A DNA stretch of 52,826 bases from Legionella sp. (GTDB lineage Bacteria > Pseudomonadota > Gammaproteobacteria > Legionellales > Legionellaceae). Where the stretch lies: positions 1 to 52,826 of the forward strand of contig JAFKHV010000025.1 in the NCBI GenBank assembly GCA_017306715.1, given 5' to 3'. Positions 1-9,241 of this stretch are shown here, one piece after another (position 1 is the stretch's first letter; every line of letters begins with the position of its first letter). Position numbers and translations under genes: made by a program. The notes under the pieces are model-generated. The model was given only the letters and a program-made list of their open reading frames with translations, was not told the origin of the DNA and did no database searches.

Positions 1-2
1 TG

Positions 3-551
3 ATGCAAAAACTTACGCGGGCGGAACTCCAGGCGGTGATGGCGCATGAGTTAAGTCATATCCGACACGGCGATATAAAGCTCACGCTTACGGTTGCTCT
101 TTTAAGTAATTTATTATTGATTGTTGTCGATATTTTATTCTATACCATGGCTTTCCGCCGTGATAATCGCCGTGAAGATAATCGTTTGGTTATGGTGATT
201 ATCGTTTTACGCTATGTATTGCCCTTGCTTACGGTAATATTGACCCTTTTTCTAAGTCGGACGCGAGAATATATGGCCGATGCTGGCTGTGTTGAGCTCA
301 TGCGGGATAATGAACCCTTGGCGCGCGCGCTACTAAAAATCGCTCAAGATCACCAGCAAAACGCAGAACAGTATCAATCTCAGTATGGGAATACACCTCA
401 TGAACAAGTACGCCAGGCTTCTTATTTGTTTGATCCTAGTGATATTGACCCGGTGAAATCAATGAGTAGCTTAATGGATACTCACCCAAGTGTAGAGCAA
501 CGTTTAGAGGCACTGGGATTTACGCGTAAACAGCAGGATTCCCGTGAATAA
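3..551 (+). CDS. M48 (HtpX-like) membrane metallopeptidase, 5'-truncated by window edge
   Basis: C-terminal 182 residues of a zinc metallopeptidase of family M48. The HELSH motif, at about residues 16-20 of the visible part, is the HExxH zinc site, and a downstream ExxxAD segment (REYMADAG) matches the third zinc ligand of this family. Two hydrophobic segments (about residues 28-48 and 65-85) lie between them, as in HtpX, which degrades damaged membrane proteins. The reading frame is open to the window start and the ATG at position 3 directly precedes the catalytic helix, so it is most likely internal. The N-terminal membrane part lies outside. The stop overlaps the next gene's GTG by 8 bases, suggesting co-translation. 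Confidence 0.85.
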   Translation: MQKLTRAELQAVMAHELSHIRHGDIKLTLTVALLSNLLLIVVDILFYTMAFRRDNRREDNRLVMVIIVLRYVLPLLTVILTLFLSRTREYMADAGCVELMRDNEPLARALLKIAQDHQQNAEQYQSQYGNTPHEQVRQASYLFDPSDIDPVKSMSSLMDTHPSVEQRLEALGFTRKQQDSRE

Positions 552-2784
552 ATTTCGTCGCCTTTTCCGTAAAAGTATGAGATCGAAATGGTCTCAAGTA
601 TACATTGGCCTATTCTGTACCCTCTTTATATTTTTTGCATACACCATGCAATTACCCCTAGTAAGCTTCTTGATTAATCGGCTCGATAAACGAATTTACG
701 ATCAATTGGTGCAATTGAATCAACGCCCTCATAGCGCAAATCCACCGGTAGTGATTATCGATATTGATAATCTTTCAGTACAGAAAGAAGGGCGCTGGCC
801 GTGGCCACGCAATAAAATGGCGGAACTAATTAATAAACTTAAAAAAGCAGGTGTCGTGACGATTGGTATGGATATCGTTATGGCTGAACCCGAAATGAAC
901 TATGCTCTCGGTTTACAAGATGAGATTAATACTTTCCCCCGGCAGGAGGCATGGCAACAGCAATTAAATTCTCTATTAGGAAAAATTGCCCCCGATGTGG
1001 ACAACGATAAGATTTTTGCACACTCATTGCTGGATCATAATGTGATACTGGGCTTTTTATTCCATAATGATCGCACCATTCGTAAGGGAGAATTACCGCC
1101 ACCCATTAAAGCACCCAATAATCAATATCTGTCTCCTGGTGATTTACCCTTACTACAATTTCGTGGCTATAACGGTTGTTTGCCTTTATTTCTACAAGCT
1201 TCTAATCTTGCAGGAGCAGTAACTAATTTGCCAGACGCGGATGGTTCAGTACGGCATGGATTACTGTTGGCTCGTTACAAAGATAAGCTTTATCCATCAT
1301 TGGCCTTAGCTACAGCGATGAATTATTTATTAATTGATCATGCTGAGCTAAAAATTTCTGAAGGGCAACTTTATGGTGTGCAGTTAGGAGCGGTATTTGT
1401 ACCTACCACCCCAGAAGGACAGATACTCATCCCTTTTTGGGGAGCTCCTGGCACCTTACCGTATTTTTCTGCTACGGAAGTTTTGCATGATGAAGTGAAT
1501 CCCCAGTCTCTCCAGGGCACCATTGCGATTATTGGTTCATCACTGATCCTATTGGCCGATTTACATCAATCACCCATGGCTCAAGGATTTCCTGGAGTTG
1601 AGATGGTTGGGAATATGGTTCAGGGAATCATAGGACAGCAATTAGTTACTCCTTTTAATTGGAATAATACAACAGGTCGTATCTACTTTTTATTGACCGG
1701 ATTATATCTTACGGCTCTATTTTCTTTTGTCGGTGCCACCGGGATGCTGCTTTTAGCGGTTTTTTCGATCATTGTGGTACTAGGCATAACATTTTATCTC
1801 TTTGTGTATCAAAGTTTGTATGTCGCTTTGGCTTCGGTTCTTATCTTAATTATCTTATTAACGATTCTCAATTATGGGCGCTTATTTCGCATGGAAAAGC
1901 GTCAAAAGAAAAAAATAAATCAATTATTTGGTCAGTACGTTCCCCAAGAGTATGTTAAAGAATTAATTGAATCTCCTGAACAATACGGCATGGAAGGAGA
2001 AGAACGCAATATGACCGTTTTATTCAGCGATATTCGTGATTTTACTTCCGTGAGTGAAAATTTAGCTGCATCTGAAGTGAAAAGGCTCCTAAATCGCTTT
2101 TTTACGCCAATTACCGAAATCATTTTTAGTTTTCGGGGTACGGTAGATAAATATGTAGGTGATATGATTGTTGCTTTCTGGGGGGCGCCGATGCACGATG
2201 AAAAACATGCATCCCACGCGGTGGAGTGTGCACTGGAGATGATGAAACGGTTACCAGAAATTAATAATGCAATGATTAAAGAGGGCTTGCCTGCGGTCAA
2301 TATTGGCATTGGTTTGGCTACGGGGCTCATGAATGTTGGGGATATGGGCTCTGAATTTCGGCGTGCTTATACCGTTTTGGGTGATACGGTAAATTTGGCT
2401 TCACGGTTACAAGATTTAACTAAATTTTATCACGTGAATATACTAGTCAGTGATGGTACGCGCTTGGGAATGGATGAGTTTGTTTGGCGTGCTGTTGATA
2501 AAATCACAGTTAAAGGAAGAAAAACGGGGTTAACCATTTTTCAACCACTGGGTAAACTAAATGATTGTTCCGTGAACCAATTGGAAGAATTAAAGACCTA
2601 TCATCATGCTTTAGAGGAATATTACGCTCAACGATGGGATAGCGCCCTTAATTTGTTTTCCTCGTTAAAGCAACATAATCCTGATGTTTATTTATATGAA
2701 CTTTATCTTAAGCGTGTTCATGAATTTACTCAATCACCACCGCCGCCTAATTGGGATGGAATATTCATTCATACGCATAAATGA
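544..2784 (+). CDS. CHASE2-domain class III adenylate cyclase
   Basis: Membrane-bound class III nucleotide cyclase of 746 residues. A first membrane helix lies at about residues 18-40, an extracytoplasmic CHASE2 sensor domain at about 45-355, three further membrane helices at about 378-447 and the catalytic domain at about 485-670. The catalytic part has the metal-binding FSDIRDF segment, the KYVGD motif whose Lys is expected for adenine recognition, and VLGDTVNLASRL carrying the second base-recognition Asp and the transition-state Asn and Arg. All key residues are present, so cAMP production is the likely activity. The sensed signal is unknown. Translation starts at a GTG overlapping the end of the peptidase gene. 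The gene ends 3 bases from the convergent ABC permease. Confidence 0.9.
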   Translation: MNKFRRLFRKSMRSKWSQVYIGLFCTLFIFFAYTMQLPLVSFLINRLDKRIYDQLVQLNQRPHSANPPVVIIDIDNLSVQKEGRWPWPRNKMAELINKLKKAGVVTIGMDIVMAEPEMNYALGLQDEINTFPRQEAWQQQLNSLLGKIAPDVDNDKIFAHSLLDHNVILGFLFHNDRTIRKGELPPPIKAPNNQYLSPGDLPLLQFRGYNGCLPLFLQASNLAGAVTNLPDADGSVRHGLLLARYKDKLYPSLALATAMNYLLIDHAELKISEGQLYGVQLGAVFVPTTPEGQILIPFWGAPGTLPYFSATEVLHDEVNPQSLQGTIAIIGSSLILLADLHQSPMAQGFPGVEMVGNMVQGIIGQQLVTPFNWNNTTGRIYFLLTGLYLTALFSFVGATGMLLLAVFSIIVVLGITFYLFVYQSLYVALASVLILIILLTILNYGRLFRMEKRQKKKINQLFGQYVPQEYVKELIESPEQYGMEGEERNMTVLFSDIRDFTSVSENLAASEVKRLLNRFFTPITEIIFSFRGTVDKYVGDMIVAFWGAPMHDEKHASHAVECALEMMKRLPEINNAMIKEGLPAVNIGIGLATGLMNVGDMGSEFRRAYTVLGDTVNLASRLQDLTKFYHVNILVSDGTRLGMDEFVWRAVDKITVKGRKTGLTIFQPLGKLNDCSVNQLEELKTYHHALEEYYAQRWDSALNLFSSLKQHNPDVYLYELYLKRVHEFTQSPPPPNWDGIFIHTHK

Positions 2785-2787
2785 TGG

Positions 2788-3561
2788 TTATTCTCTGAAG
2801 CCTACTCCCTTACGTAAAAGGATTAGATTCAGTACGAGTAATGCGATCAATAAGCTTAATGTCACGCCCATAGCCATACCAAAATTCACTTCGCTTTGTC
2901 CCAACATGGCATCTCGTAATGCATTGACCATATATAAAATAGGGTTGAGCCAGGAAACTTTTTGCCAGAACTCCGGAAGCATCGAGGTGCTGTAGAAGAC
3001 ACCACCCAGATACGTTAAGGGGGTGAGTACAAAGGTTGGGACAATCATGATGTCATCAAAATTACGAGCAACCATGGCATTGGTGAAACCTGCCAAGGAA
3101 AAAACCGCAGCGACTAAGATGACAACCAATAATGTAAGGGGTAGATGATGCAAGTCAAGTTCTAGAAAAAGGCTCGCCACTAAAAAGACCAAAATAGCAA
3201 CGATTAACCCGCGAAGAATACCACCGGTAATGTATCCAAGTAGTAATATTTCATCCCGCATGGGACTGATGAGCATCTCTTCAATACTTTTTTGAAAACG
3301 TACACTAAAGAGCGATGTCGAGACGTTACCATAAGCATTCACAATAACGGACATCATAATTAACCCTGGTGCTATGAATGCGGGGTAATTAATGCCTTCA
3401 ATCTGACCGATTCGCGGACCAATTAGACTACCAAAGATCAGAAAATACAGTGTAGTTGTAATTACGGGAGGCAAAAAGACCTGGCTTGCAATACGAAACA
3501 TGCGCACCAGTTCTCGTCGGACCAGAGTATAGAGGGCAATTAATTGAGCTTTAATGACCAT
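2788..3561 (-). CDS. yadH: ABC-2 type transporter permease, YadH-like
   Basis: Inner-membrane permease of 257 residues, the usual length for YadH of the ABC-2 exporter family. About six hydrophobic segments are visible. The stretches FGSLIGPRIG, PGLIMMSVI and VPTFVLTPLTYLGGVFYS closely resemble E. coli YadH as I remember it. Its start overlaps the end of the ATPase gene by 11 bases, so the two form a translationally coupled exporter pair. The substrate is not known for this family and cannot be read from the sequence. Confidence 0.88.
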   Translation of the reverse strand: MVIKAQLIALYTLVRRELVRMFRIASQVFLPPVITTTLYFLIFGSLIGPRIGQIEGINYPAFIAPGLIMMSVIVNAYGNVSTSLFSVRFQKSIEEMLISPMRDEILLLGYITGGILRGLIVAILVFLVASLFLELDLHHLPLTLLVVILVAAVFSLAGFTNAMVARNFDDIMIVPTFVLTPLTYLGGVFYSTSMLPEFWQKVSWLNPILYMVNALRDAMLGQSEVNFGMAMGVTLSLLIALLVLNLILLRKGVGFRE

Positions 3562-4465
3562 TTTTAATTAAATCCAGAAAAAGTTCTTCGAGTCGATTCG
3601 TTTTATTACGCATACTGTGCACTTCAATTTCTTGTTGATTAAGTAAAGTGAACAGTTGATTTAAATTTTGCTCATCAGTAACACGAGCCTCAAATGTATT
3701 GGCATCTATGAGTTCGGCCGAAAAGGGAGTTAAATCCGGTAATGACATCAATGGTTTGTCGACATTAAATACAAAGGTTTGATGATGTAAACTCTGGAGC
3801 AGTGCTTTCATTGAGGTATTTCTAATGATTCGCCCTTGATCAATAATTGCAATGTTTTTGCACAATTGCTCTGCTTCTTCGAGGTAATGAGTGGTTAGTA
3901 TTATGGTTGTTCCTTCAGCGTTGGTACGTGTCAAAAACTCCCACATACTGCGGCGAATTTCAATATCTACTCCGGCAGTAGGCTCATCGAGAATTAAGAC
4001 ACGTGGACTATGAATTAGGGCGCGAGCAATCATCAGTCTTCTTTTCATGCCTCCAGAAAGGTGGCGCACGATGGCATTGCGTTTATCCCAAAGCCCGAGA
4101 TTATGAAGTAGTTCTTCAGCTTTATGGTAAGCCTTGCTTCGGGTAATGCCATAATACCCGGCTTGACTCAATAATATCTGTAAGCAGTTCTCAAAAATAT
4201 TTAAGTTCATCTCTTGAGGAACTAGTCCCAGACAGGCTTTCGCATGTTCTTTCTGAGTTTCGAGATCATAGCCGCATATTGAGATCTTGCCGCTTGTTTT
4301 ACGCAGTAGGGTGCTGATTAAACCGATAGTAGTTGACTTGCCTGCGCCGTTGGCGCCCAGTAAGGCAAAAAAATCACCATTATCAATCGTGATATCGATT
4401 CCTTTTAAAGCGTGCACACCATTATTGTAAGTTTTTACCAGATTTTTTATTTCTAATGCATGCAT
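3551..4465 (-). CDS. yadG: ABC transporter ATP-binding protein, YadG-like
   Basis: ATPase subunit of 304 residues for the adjacent YadH-like permease. Walker A GANGAGKST is at residues 37-45, the ABC signature LSGGMKRR near residue 137, Walker B LILDEPTAG near residue 155 and the switch His in TTHYLEEAEQ. The C-terminal 80 residues form the small regulatory extension seen in DrrA/YadG-type exporters. The ATG at 4465 begins just before the conserved first beta strand. A minus-strand TATAAT hexamer lies about 25 bases upstream. Cargo unknown. Confidence 0.9.
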   Translation of the reverse strand: MHALEIKNLVKTYNNGVHALKGIDITIDNGDFFALLGANGAGKSTTIGLISTLLRKTSGKISICGYDLETQKEHAKACLGLVPQEMNLNIFENCLQILLSQAGYYGITRSKAYHKAEELLHNLGLWDKRNAIVRHLSGGMKRRLMIARALIHSPRVLILDEPTAGVDIEIRRSMWEFLTRTNAEGTTIILTTHYLEEAEQLCKNIAIIDQGRIIRNTSMKALLQSLHHQTFVFNVDKPLMSLPDLTPFSAELIDANTFEARVTDEQNLNQLFTLLNQQEIEVHSMRNKTNRLEELFLDLIKNGH

Positions 4466-4489
4466 AGCCGGTGTTCGCTCAAAAATTGC

Positions 4490-4495
4490 ATTATA
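4490..4495 (-). promoter_or_regulatory. Candidate -10 element of the yadGH operon
   Basis: A perfect TATAAT on the minus strand lies 24 bases upstream of the yadG ATG, in the gap between yadG and priC. No good -35 is seen; TTGGTG at a 19-base spacing is the nearest candidate. Inference from position and match only. Confidence 0.4.
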
Positions 4496-4602
4496 TACTT
4501 ATCTGAGGGTGAAACACCAATACTATAGGTAGTTCGTGATTGGGCGTGCAAAACAATGTACGTGGAGCAGATTAATTTATGCTCTGTGAAAATTTAATTG
4601 AA

Positions 4603-5127
4603 TTAGTTCGTTATTTGCGTCAAATGTTCTCGAGCTAAAGTGATCCTTTGTGAAATTTTTCCGATATCTGCTTGCAATTGTAAATGAGCAGCAGCTTGAT
4701 TAGGACCGCCATTTATTTGCGCTAAGGCGCGCTCCATCGCTTGACGTTGTTGTTCCAGGTTATCGATCTCTTGTTCTAAATCAACGATACGTTGCTGGCG
4801 GGTGCTTAATTTTTCCAGTCCAAAGGGTGTTTTGTTCTCGGGAATTGGTTGGCGCATAAAATGTTGATAACAGCCGACTAGGATATTAATTTTGCGTTGT
4901 ACTTGCTCTGCAAGGTAAAGCGAGCGGCTCAGACGGGATTGTTGCGAGAGCGTGATTAAGTCTTCGCGCAACTCCGCAACCAAGCGCGTACCGTTGATAT
5001 CCTCGCGAGTACGAAACAACGATTTCGGTAAATGCTGAGCTGACAATAGATGCCTTACCTCGTTAAGCTTCCATTCCAGTTCTGGAAGACGATGCTCTAA
5101 TGCAGATACGAGATCGGATGTCTTCAT
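4603..5127 (-). CDS. priC: Primosomal replication protein PriC
   Basis: A 174-residue, mostly helical and charged protein. Its length and pattern fit the PriC family: an N-terminal helix pair, an LFRTR segment near residue 38, LYLAEQVQRKI near residue 86, then a long C-terminal coiled-coil stretch (RQQRIVDLEQEIDNLEQQR). PriC helps reload DnaB at stalled forks without PriA. The similarity is one of layout and scattered residues, because PriC is a fast-evolving family. The ATG follows directly on the stop codon of the upstream amino-acid permease with no spacer, so expression is probably coupled to that gene. Confidence 0.7.
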   Translation of the reverse strand: MKTSDLVSALEHRLPELEWKLNEVRHLLSAQHLPKSLFRTREDINGTRLVAELREDLITLSQQSRLSRSLYLAEQVQRKINILVGCYQHFMRQPIPENKTPFGLEKLSTRQQRIVDLEQEIDNLEQQRQAMERALAQINGGPNQAAAHLQLQADIGKISQRITLAREHLTQITN

Positions 5128-6528
5128 CTAGAGTGCGGGTTCTAAATCTGGCTCTTTTAGCAGCCAGTTGCTGATAAACGGTGGGATACACATAAATATT
5201 AATCCGCCAATCAATGTCAGCTCATAACGTGCCATGCTGCCCACATTAATACCTTCTGGAGGAATAAAACTCACCGCAAGAGTCGCAAGGACTCCGATAA
5301 TGCCAATGAAGGATACAAAAAGCATTCCCCCAATGCCGCCTGCAATTTTAAATGCACGAGGATGATCGGGAGAAGATAAGCGTAATTTTATGGCAGCTAA
5401 AAACATTAAGAGGTACATTAGCATATAGAGCTGAGCAGCAAGAGCGGTTAATAACCAATAAGAACCGTTAACGCTGGGCATGAACAAGAACAATGCCGAC
5501 AGTACGGTTACGATAATGGCCTGACCAAAGAGCATAACAACGGGAGCACCTTGCTTATTCACTTTTTGAAAAAATTCCGGCAAGTTTCCATCTTCTGCAG
5601 CGACTAACAAACCTTTGGTTGGGGCAATAATCCAATTACTAACACCGCCCAAGCCACCAAGAACTAACATGAGCGCGACCACAGGCATCATCCAGTGCAT
5701 GTGGTAACTGGAAAAGAATGCCGAGAAGGCTTGCATAATTCCTGCGACTAAATTGATATCGTTATGAGGTAATACTACTGCGATGGCTAAAGAACCAAGG
5801 ATTAAGGTACTAAGGATAATGGTCACGGAATAAATAAGCACTTTGGGAAATGCATGTTGGGGATTGGCGACATCGTTCGCATGGACTGTGGCAATTTCAA
5901 TTCCGCAAAAAGACATAATGATGGCAGTGAGCGAAACCCACATCGAATGATCCGATACATGAGGGACGATACTTGGAATATCGAACTGAATTTGTAAAGG
6001 ATTTCCTTGGACAATCCACACCACCCCCAAACCGATGATCAGTGACATGGGTAACAAAAGCCCAGCGAGGGAACACAGGTTGCTGAAAATTGCTGAAGAA
6101 CTCATGCCGCGCAAGTTAAGTAAAGTTGCGCCCCAAAAACAGGTGACAATGATAGTCCATAAAAAGTAGGGATTACCGCTTAAGGTCGGGTTGATTAAAT
6201 ATCCGATGGTCCCAGTAACAAAGGAGAGGATCGTGGGATACCAAATTACGTTCTCAATCCACTGCAGCCAAATAGCTAAAAAACCGGTTTTCTTGCCGAA
6301 AGCCTCTTTAACCCAGATATAAATGCCCCCTTGTTTAGCCCAACCGGAAGCCAATTCGGCAGAAACCAGTGCTGTGGGTATCAAAAAAAACAGAGCACCT
6401 AGGACGAAATAAAATATGAGCTGACTACCAAATAGTGCTGTAGCCGGAAGATTACGAATGCTATCAACCGAACCCACGGTAATCATAGTTAGGCTGAAAA
6501 TTGTCAGTGAATGTTTTTTTGTGCTCAT
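5128..6528 (-). CDS. APC-superfamily amino-acid permease (glutamate:GABA antiporter-like)
   Basis: Inner-membrane transporter of 466 residues with about 12 hydrophobic helices. The first helix carries the APC-type unwound region (TVGSVDSIRN), followed by ELASGWAKQGGIYIWVKEAFG, typical of the glutamate:GABA antiporter (GadC/YjeM) branch. The substrate is therefore probably an amino acid, but which one cannot be read; Legionella genomes carry several paralogues and use amino acids as main carbon source. The start ATG at 6528 is followed by a short basic N-terminus. The gene runs straight into priC (stop and next ATG abut). It is divergent from ffh across a 293-base gap. Confidence 0.82.
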   Translation of the reverse strand: MSTKKHSLTIFSLTMITVGSVDSIRNLPATALFGSQLIFYFVLGALFFLIPTALVSAELASGWAKQGGIYIWVKEAFGKKTGFLAIWLQWIENVIWYPTILSFVTGTIGYLINPTLSGNPYFLWTIIVTCFWGATLLNLRGMSSSAIFSNLCSLAGLLLPMSLIIGLGVVWIVQGNPLQIQFDIPSIVPHVSDHSMWVSLTAIIMSFCGIEIATVHANDVANPQHAFPKVLIYSVTIILSTLILGSLAIAVVLPHNDINLVAGIMQAFSAFFSSYHMHWMMPVVALMLVLGGLGGVSNWIIAPTKGLLVAAEDGNLPEFFQKVNKQGAPVVMLFGQAIIVTVLSALFLFMPSVNGSYWLLTALAAQLYMLMYLLMFLAAIKLRLSSPDHPRAFKIAGGIGGMLFVSFIGIIGVLATLAVSFIPPEGINVGSMARYELTLIGGLIFMCIPPFISNWLLKEPDLEPAL

Positions 6529-6763
6529 CGCAGTCCTTCATTGCAGTCCAAGGGCTAATCTCAGGTTGATTATACTGAGATAAGCTTAAGGAACCCTTAA
6601 TAATAGCATAATTAATGACCATGTCAGCAAAATTTTAATAGTAATGCTGCTCATCCAGACAGTAGATGTCTTTTTTCCTCTAAAAATAACATGATTTAAC
6701 TAGAAAATCTTGAATTTTAAAGAACGCTTTTTAAACTTAGGAAACATGATTGAGTTTAATCTC

Positions 6764-6797
6764 TTACTGGCGCAGATTAGATTACCTATGTTATAGT
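6764..6797 (+). promoter_or_regulatory. ffh: Candidate ffh promoter
   Basis: The end of the 293-base divergent gap (6529-6821) holds TATGTT and an overlapping TATAGT (6792-6797), 24 bases or more before the ffh ATG. TTACTG at 6764-6769 is 17 bases from TATGTT. The assignment is weak; the rest of the gap is AT-rich with no other structure that I see. Confidence 0.35.
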
Positions 6798-6821
6798 GAC
6801 TCCTTTTTAGGTACAAATACC

Positions 6822-8201
6822 ATGTTTGACAGTTTATCAGAACGCTTGACCCGTACCTTTAAGAACCTTCGCGGACAGGGTCGTTTAACCGAAGAAAATG
6901 TGCAAAATGCACTGAGAGAAGTCAGGCTGTCACTTATTGAGGCCGATGTTGCTTTACCTGTGGTTAAAGAGTTCATCGAACAAGTAAAGAATAAATCTCT
7001 TGGTCAAGAAGTATCAACGGAATTAAGTCCCGATCAAGCATTCATCAAAATAGTCCATGACGAATTAGTTGCTGTTCTTGGGGGCATACGCGCTGAATTG
7101 AATTTTAAAACACAGCCCCCTGCCGTGTTCCTTATGGCCGGACTTCAAGGTTCAGGCAAAACAACAAGTACCGCAAAACTTGCTCGTTATTTGAAAGAAA
7201 CAGAAAATAAAAAAGTAATGGTGGCAAGTGCCGACATTTATCGTCCGGCAGCGATTAAACAGCTACAAATTCTGGCTGAGCAGATCGGCGTAAGTTTTTT
7301 CCCATCAGACGCGCATGAAGATCCTACAGAGATAGCGCGTAAAGCACTGGATACAGCCAAAAAGCAATTTGTTGATGTGTTAATTCTGGATACGGCAGGT
7401 CGTTTACATATCGACAACGAAATGATGGCCGAAATCAAGTCATTGCATCAGATCATTAATCCGGTAGAGACTCTATTTGTCGTAGACAGCATGACTGGAC
7501 AGGATGCAGCCAATACAGCAAAAGCGTTTCATGATACGCTCCCGTTGACTGGTGTTGTTCTTACGAAAACAGACGGTGATGCCCGAGGCGGAGCTGCCCT
7601 TTCAGTGAAACAGATCACAGGGCAACCCATCAAATTTATCGGTAGTGGTGAAAAAGTTGAGGCACTGGAGCCTTTCCATCCTGAGCGGATTGCTTCAAGA
7701 ATTTTAGGAATGGGAGACATTCTTACTTTAATTGAAGAAGTAGAACGAAAGGCTGACAAGCAGGCCAGTGAAAAATTAGCGAAAAAGCTCAAAAAAGGTA
7801 AAAGTTTTGACTTAGAGGATTTTCGACAACAACTACTGCAAATGAATAACATGGGTGGAGTTGCTGGGATGATGAGCAAGCTTCCAGGAGTAAGTCAGAT
7901 GATGCCTCAGCAGGCAATGAAGCAAGTAGGGGATAAAGCCATGGCCCAGACGATTGCTATTATCAATTCCATGACCCCTAAAGAGCGTCGGATTCCTAAA
8001 CTGATTGCGGGCTCACGGAAGAAAAGAATTGCACAGGGTTCAGGAACACAGCTACAGGATGTGAATAAACTTTTGAAGCAATTCGAACAAATGCAGAAAA
8101 TGATGAAAAAATTTACTAAGCCTGGTGGTATGCAGAAAATGATGCGTGGTTTGGGGGGAATGCCCGGACTCAAAGGTTTTCTACCGGATGAGTTTAAATA
8201 A
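6822..8201 (+). CDS. ffh: Signal recognition particle GTPase Ffh
   Basis: Protein part of the signal recognition particle, 459 residues. It binds 4.5S RNA and signal peptides emerging from the ribosome and hands them to FtsY. The N domain is at residues 1-90, the G domain has GLQGSGKTT at 107-115, DTAGRLH near 190 and TKTDGDARGG near 248. The methionine-rich M domain from about 300 contains the RNA-binding segment GSRKKRIAQGSG. The ATG at 6822 (MFDSLSERL) is chosen over an in-frame start 72 bases upstream because the family begins exactly here. The gene is followed by a 264-base gap before rpsP. Confidence 0.97.
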   Translation: MFDSLSERLTRTFKNLRGQGRLTEENVQNALREVRLSLIEADVALPVVKEFIEQVKNKSLGQEVSTELSPDQAFIKIVHDELVAVLGGIRAELNFKTQPPAVFLMAGLQGSGKTTSTAKLARYLKETENKKVMVASADIYRPAAIKQLQILAEQIGVSFFPSDAHEDPTEIARKALDTAKKQFVDVLILDTAGRLHIDNEMMAEIKSLHQIINPVETLFVVDSMTGQDAANTAKAFHDTLPLTGVVLTKTDGDARGGAALSVKQITGQPIKFIGSGEKVEALEPFHPERIASRILGMGDILTLIEEVERKADKQASEKLAKKLKKGKSFDLEDFRQQLLQMNNMGGVAGMMSKLPGVSQMMPQQAMKQVGDKAMAQTIAIINSMTPKERRIPKLIAGSRKKRIAQGSGTQLQDVNKLLKQFEQMQKMMKKFTKPGGMQKMMRGLGGMPGLKGFLPDEFK

Positions 8202-8393
8202 ATTAAAGTAGAGCTCTATTGATTTATGATACTGCGCTGCAATATTAATACGGATGATGGAACCAGCTATTAGAGTGATGATAGCTGTTAAAACATCCAT
8301 CTGGCTTAGGGAGATATTACTTAAAGTAAATTGTTGTTTTTTAAATTATTATCAGGAAAAAATGTTTTTTTTAATTTAATTCGTAAGAATTAC

Positions 8394-8422
8394 TTCCCAT
8401 GCCGAGTTAATTTTCGTACAAT
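8394..8422 (+). promoter_or_regulatory. Candidate promoter of the rpsP-rimM-trmD-rplS operon
   Basis: TTCCCA (8394-8399) and TACAAT (8417-8422) are separated by 17 bases and lie 44 bases upstream of the rpsP ATG, near the end of the 264-base gap after ffh. The spacing is ideal and the hexamers match sigma-70 consensus at 4 and 5 of 6 positions. Confidence 0.55.
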
Positions 8423-8465
8423 ACACGGCATTTTTTACGTAACCACTCTTTAGTAGAGGAATATA

Positions 8466-8726
8466 ATGGTCGTTATTCGTTTATCACGAGGTGGCGCTAA
8501 AAAGCGTCCTTTTTATCATATGGTAGTTACTGACAGCAGAAAGCGTCGTGATGGTAATTACATTGAGCGCATTGGATATTTTAATCCTGTAGCCCGTGGT
8601 CAAGAAATTCGTTTACATATCGATGTAGAGAAATTAAATCATTGGCAAAATGTTGGCGCACAGCTTTCTGACCGTGTACGTCAGTTAGTGAAGGATTATA
8701 ATAAACAAGAATCGAGTGCTGCCTAA
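8466..8726 (+). CDS. rpsP: 30S ribosomal protein S16
   Basis: Small basic protein of 86 residues starting [18 protein letters not shown], the hallmark N-terminus of bacterial S16, followed by the DSRKRRDG and ERIGYFNP segments. It is a structural component of the 30S subunit body. The length is typical. An AGAGGA ribosome binding site precedes the ATG. It is first in the conserved rpsP-rimM-trmD-rplS order; rimM begins 5 bases after its stop. Confidence 0.97.
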   Translation: MVVIRLSRGGAKKRPFYHMVVTDSRKRRDGNYIERIGYFNPVARGQEIRLHIDVEKLNHWQNVGAQLSDRVRQLVKDYNKQESSAA

Positions 8727-8731
8727 TTAAA

Positions 8732-9241
8732 GTGCGTAATTTAGATGGCTGGATTGTTGTAGGTCGCTTTGGTAGACCTCATGGTGTAAAAGGCTTTGTT
8801 ACGGTTCATTCCTTTACAGAGCCTCGAGATAATATTCTGCAATATGAGGATTGGTATATTTTCCTCAACAATCAGTGGCAGTCTATTAAATTATCAGATA
8901 TTGAGCTCCTGAATAAATCAATCATCGCGAAAGTTCAGGGTTTTCCTGAACGCGAGATGGTTGCTCAGTTAACCAATATAGATATTGGTATTCCTCAGGA
9001 GAAACTCGAGAATTTACAGGCTGGGGAATATTATTGGCATCAGCTAATCGGTTTGGACGTCGTTAATCTCTCTGGGGAAAAACTGGGTCAGGTTGCTGAG
9101 TTAATCGCTACGGGATCTAACGATGTTTTAGTAGTAACCGGAAAAAAGCGATGCTTAATTCCTTATTTACCTGAACGTTATGTTCTTGAGATAAATTTAG
9201 AGCAACAGAAAATTGTTGTGGATTGGGATGCGGATTTTTAA
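8732..9241 (+). CDS. rimM: 16S rRNA processing protein RimM
   Basis: 30S maturation factor of 169 residues that binds S19 during assembly of the 30S head. The N-terminal RimM domain shows VGRFGRPHGVKGFV at about residues 10-23 and the C-terminal PRC-barrel begins at about residue 98 with YYWHQLIGLDV and ends IPYLPERYV. The start is a GTG at 8732, five bases after rpsP, the only start that gives a full N-terminal strand. Its stop abuts the trmD start. Confidence 0.95.
   Translation: MRNLDGWIVVGRFGRPHGVKGFVTVHSFTEPRDNILQYEDWYIFLNNQWQSIKLSDIELLNKSIIAKVQGFPEREMVAQLTNIDIGIPQEKLENLQAGEYYWHQLIGLDVVNLSGEKLGQVAELIATGSNDVLVVTGKKRCLIPYLPERYVLEINLEQQKIVVDWDADF

Noticed and set aside
1932..2330. Minus-strand 132-codon frame opposite the cyclase catalytic domain
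   Set aside because: Antisense to the conserved cyclase motifs and lacks any signal for translation.
4577..4638. A short plus-strand ORF with GGAG upstream in the yadG-priC gap
   Set aside because: Only about 19 codons, mostly antisense to the priC end; chance ribosome-like site in AT-rich DNA.
7238..8173. Several minus-strand open frames opposite ffh
   Set aside because: Mirror frames of the strongly conserved GTPase and M domain coding; no independent support.
8241..8250. AATATTAATA, similar to a reversed PmrA-type TTAATATT half site
   Set aside because: Only one half site, and it lies before a ribosomal protein operon rather than an effector gene.
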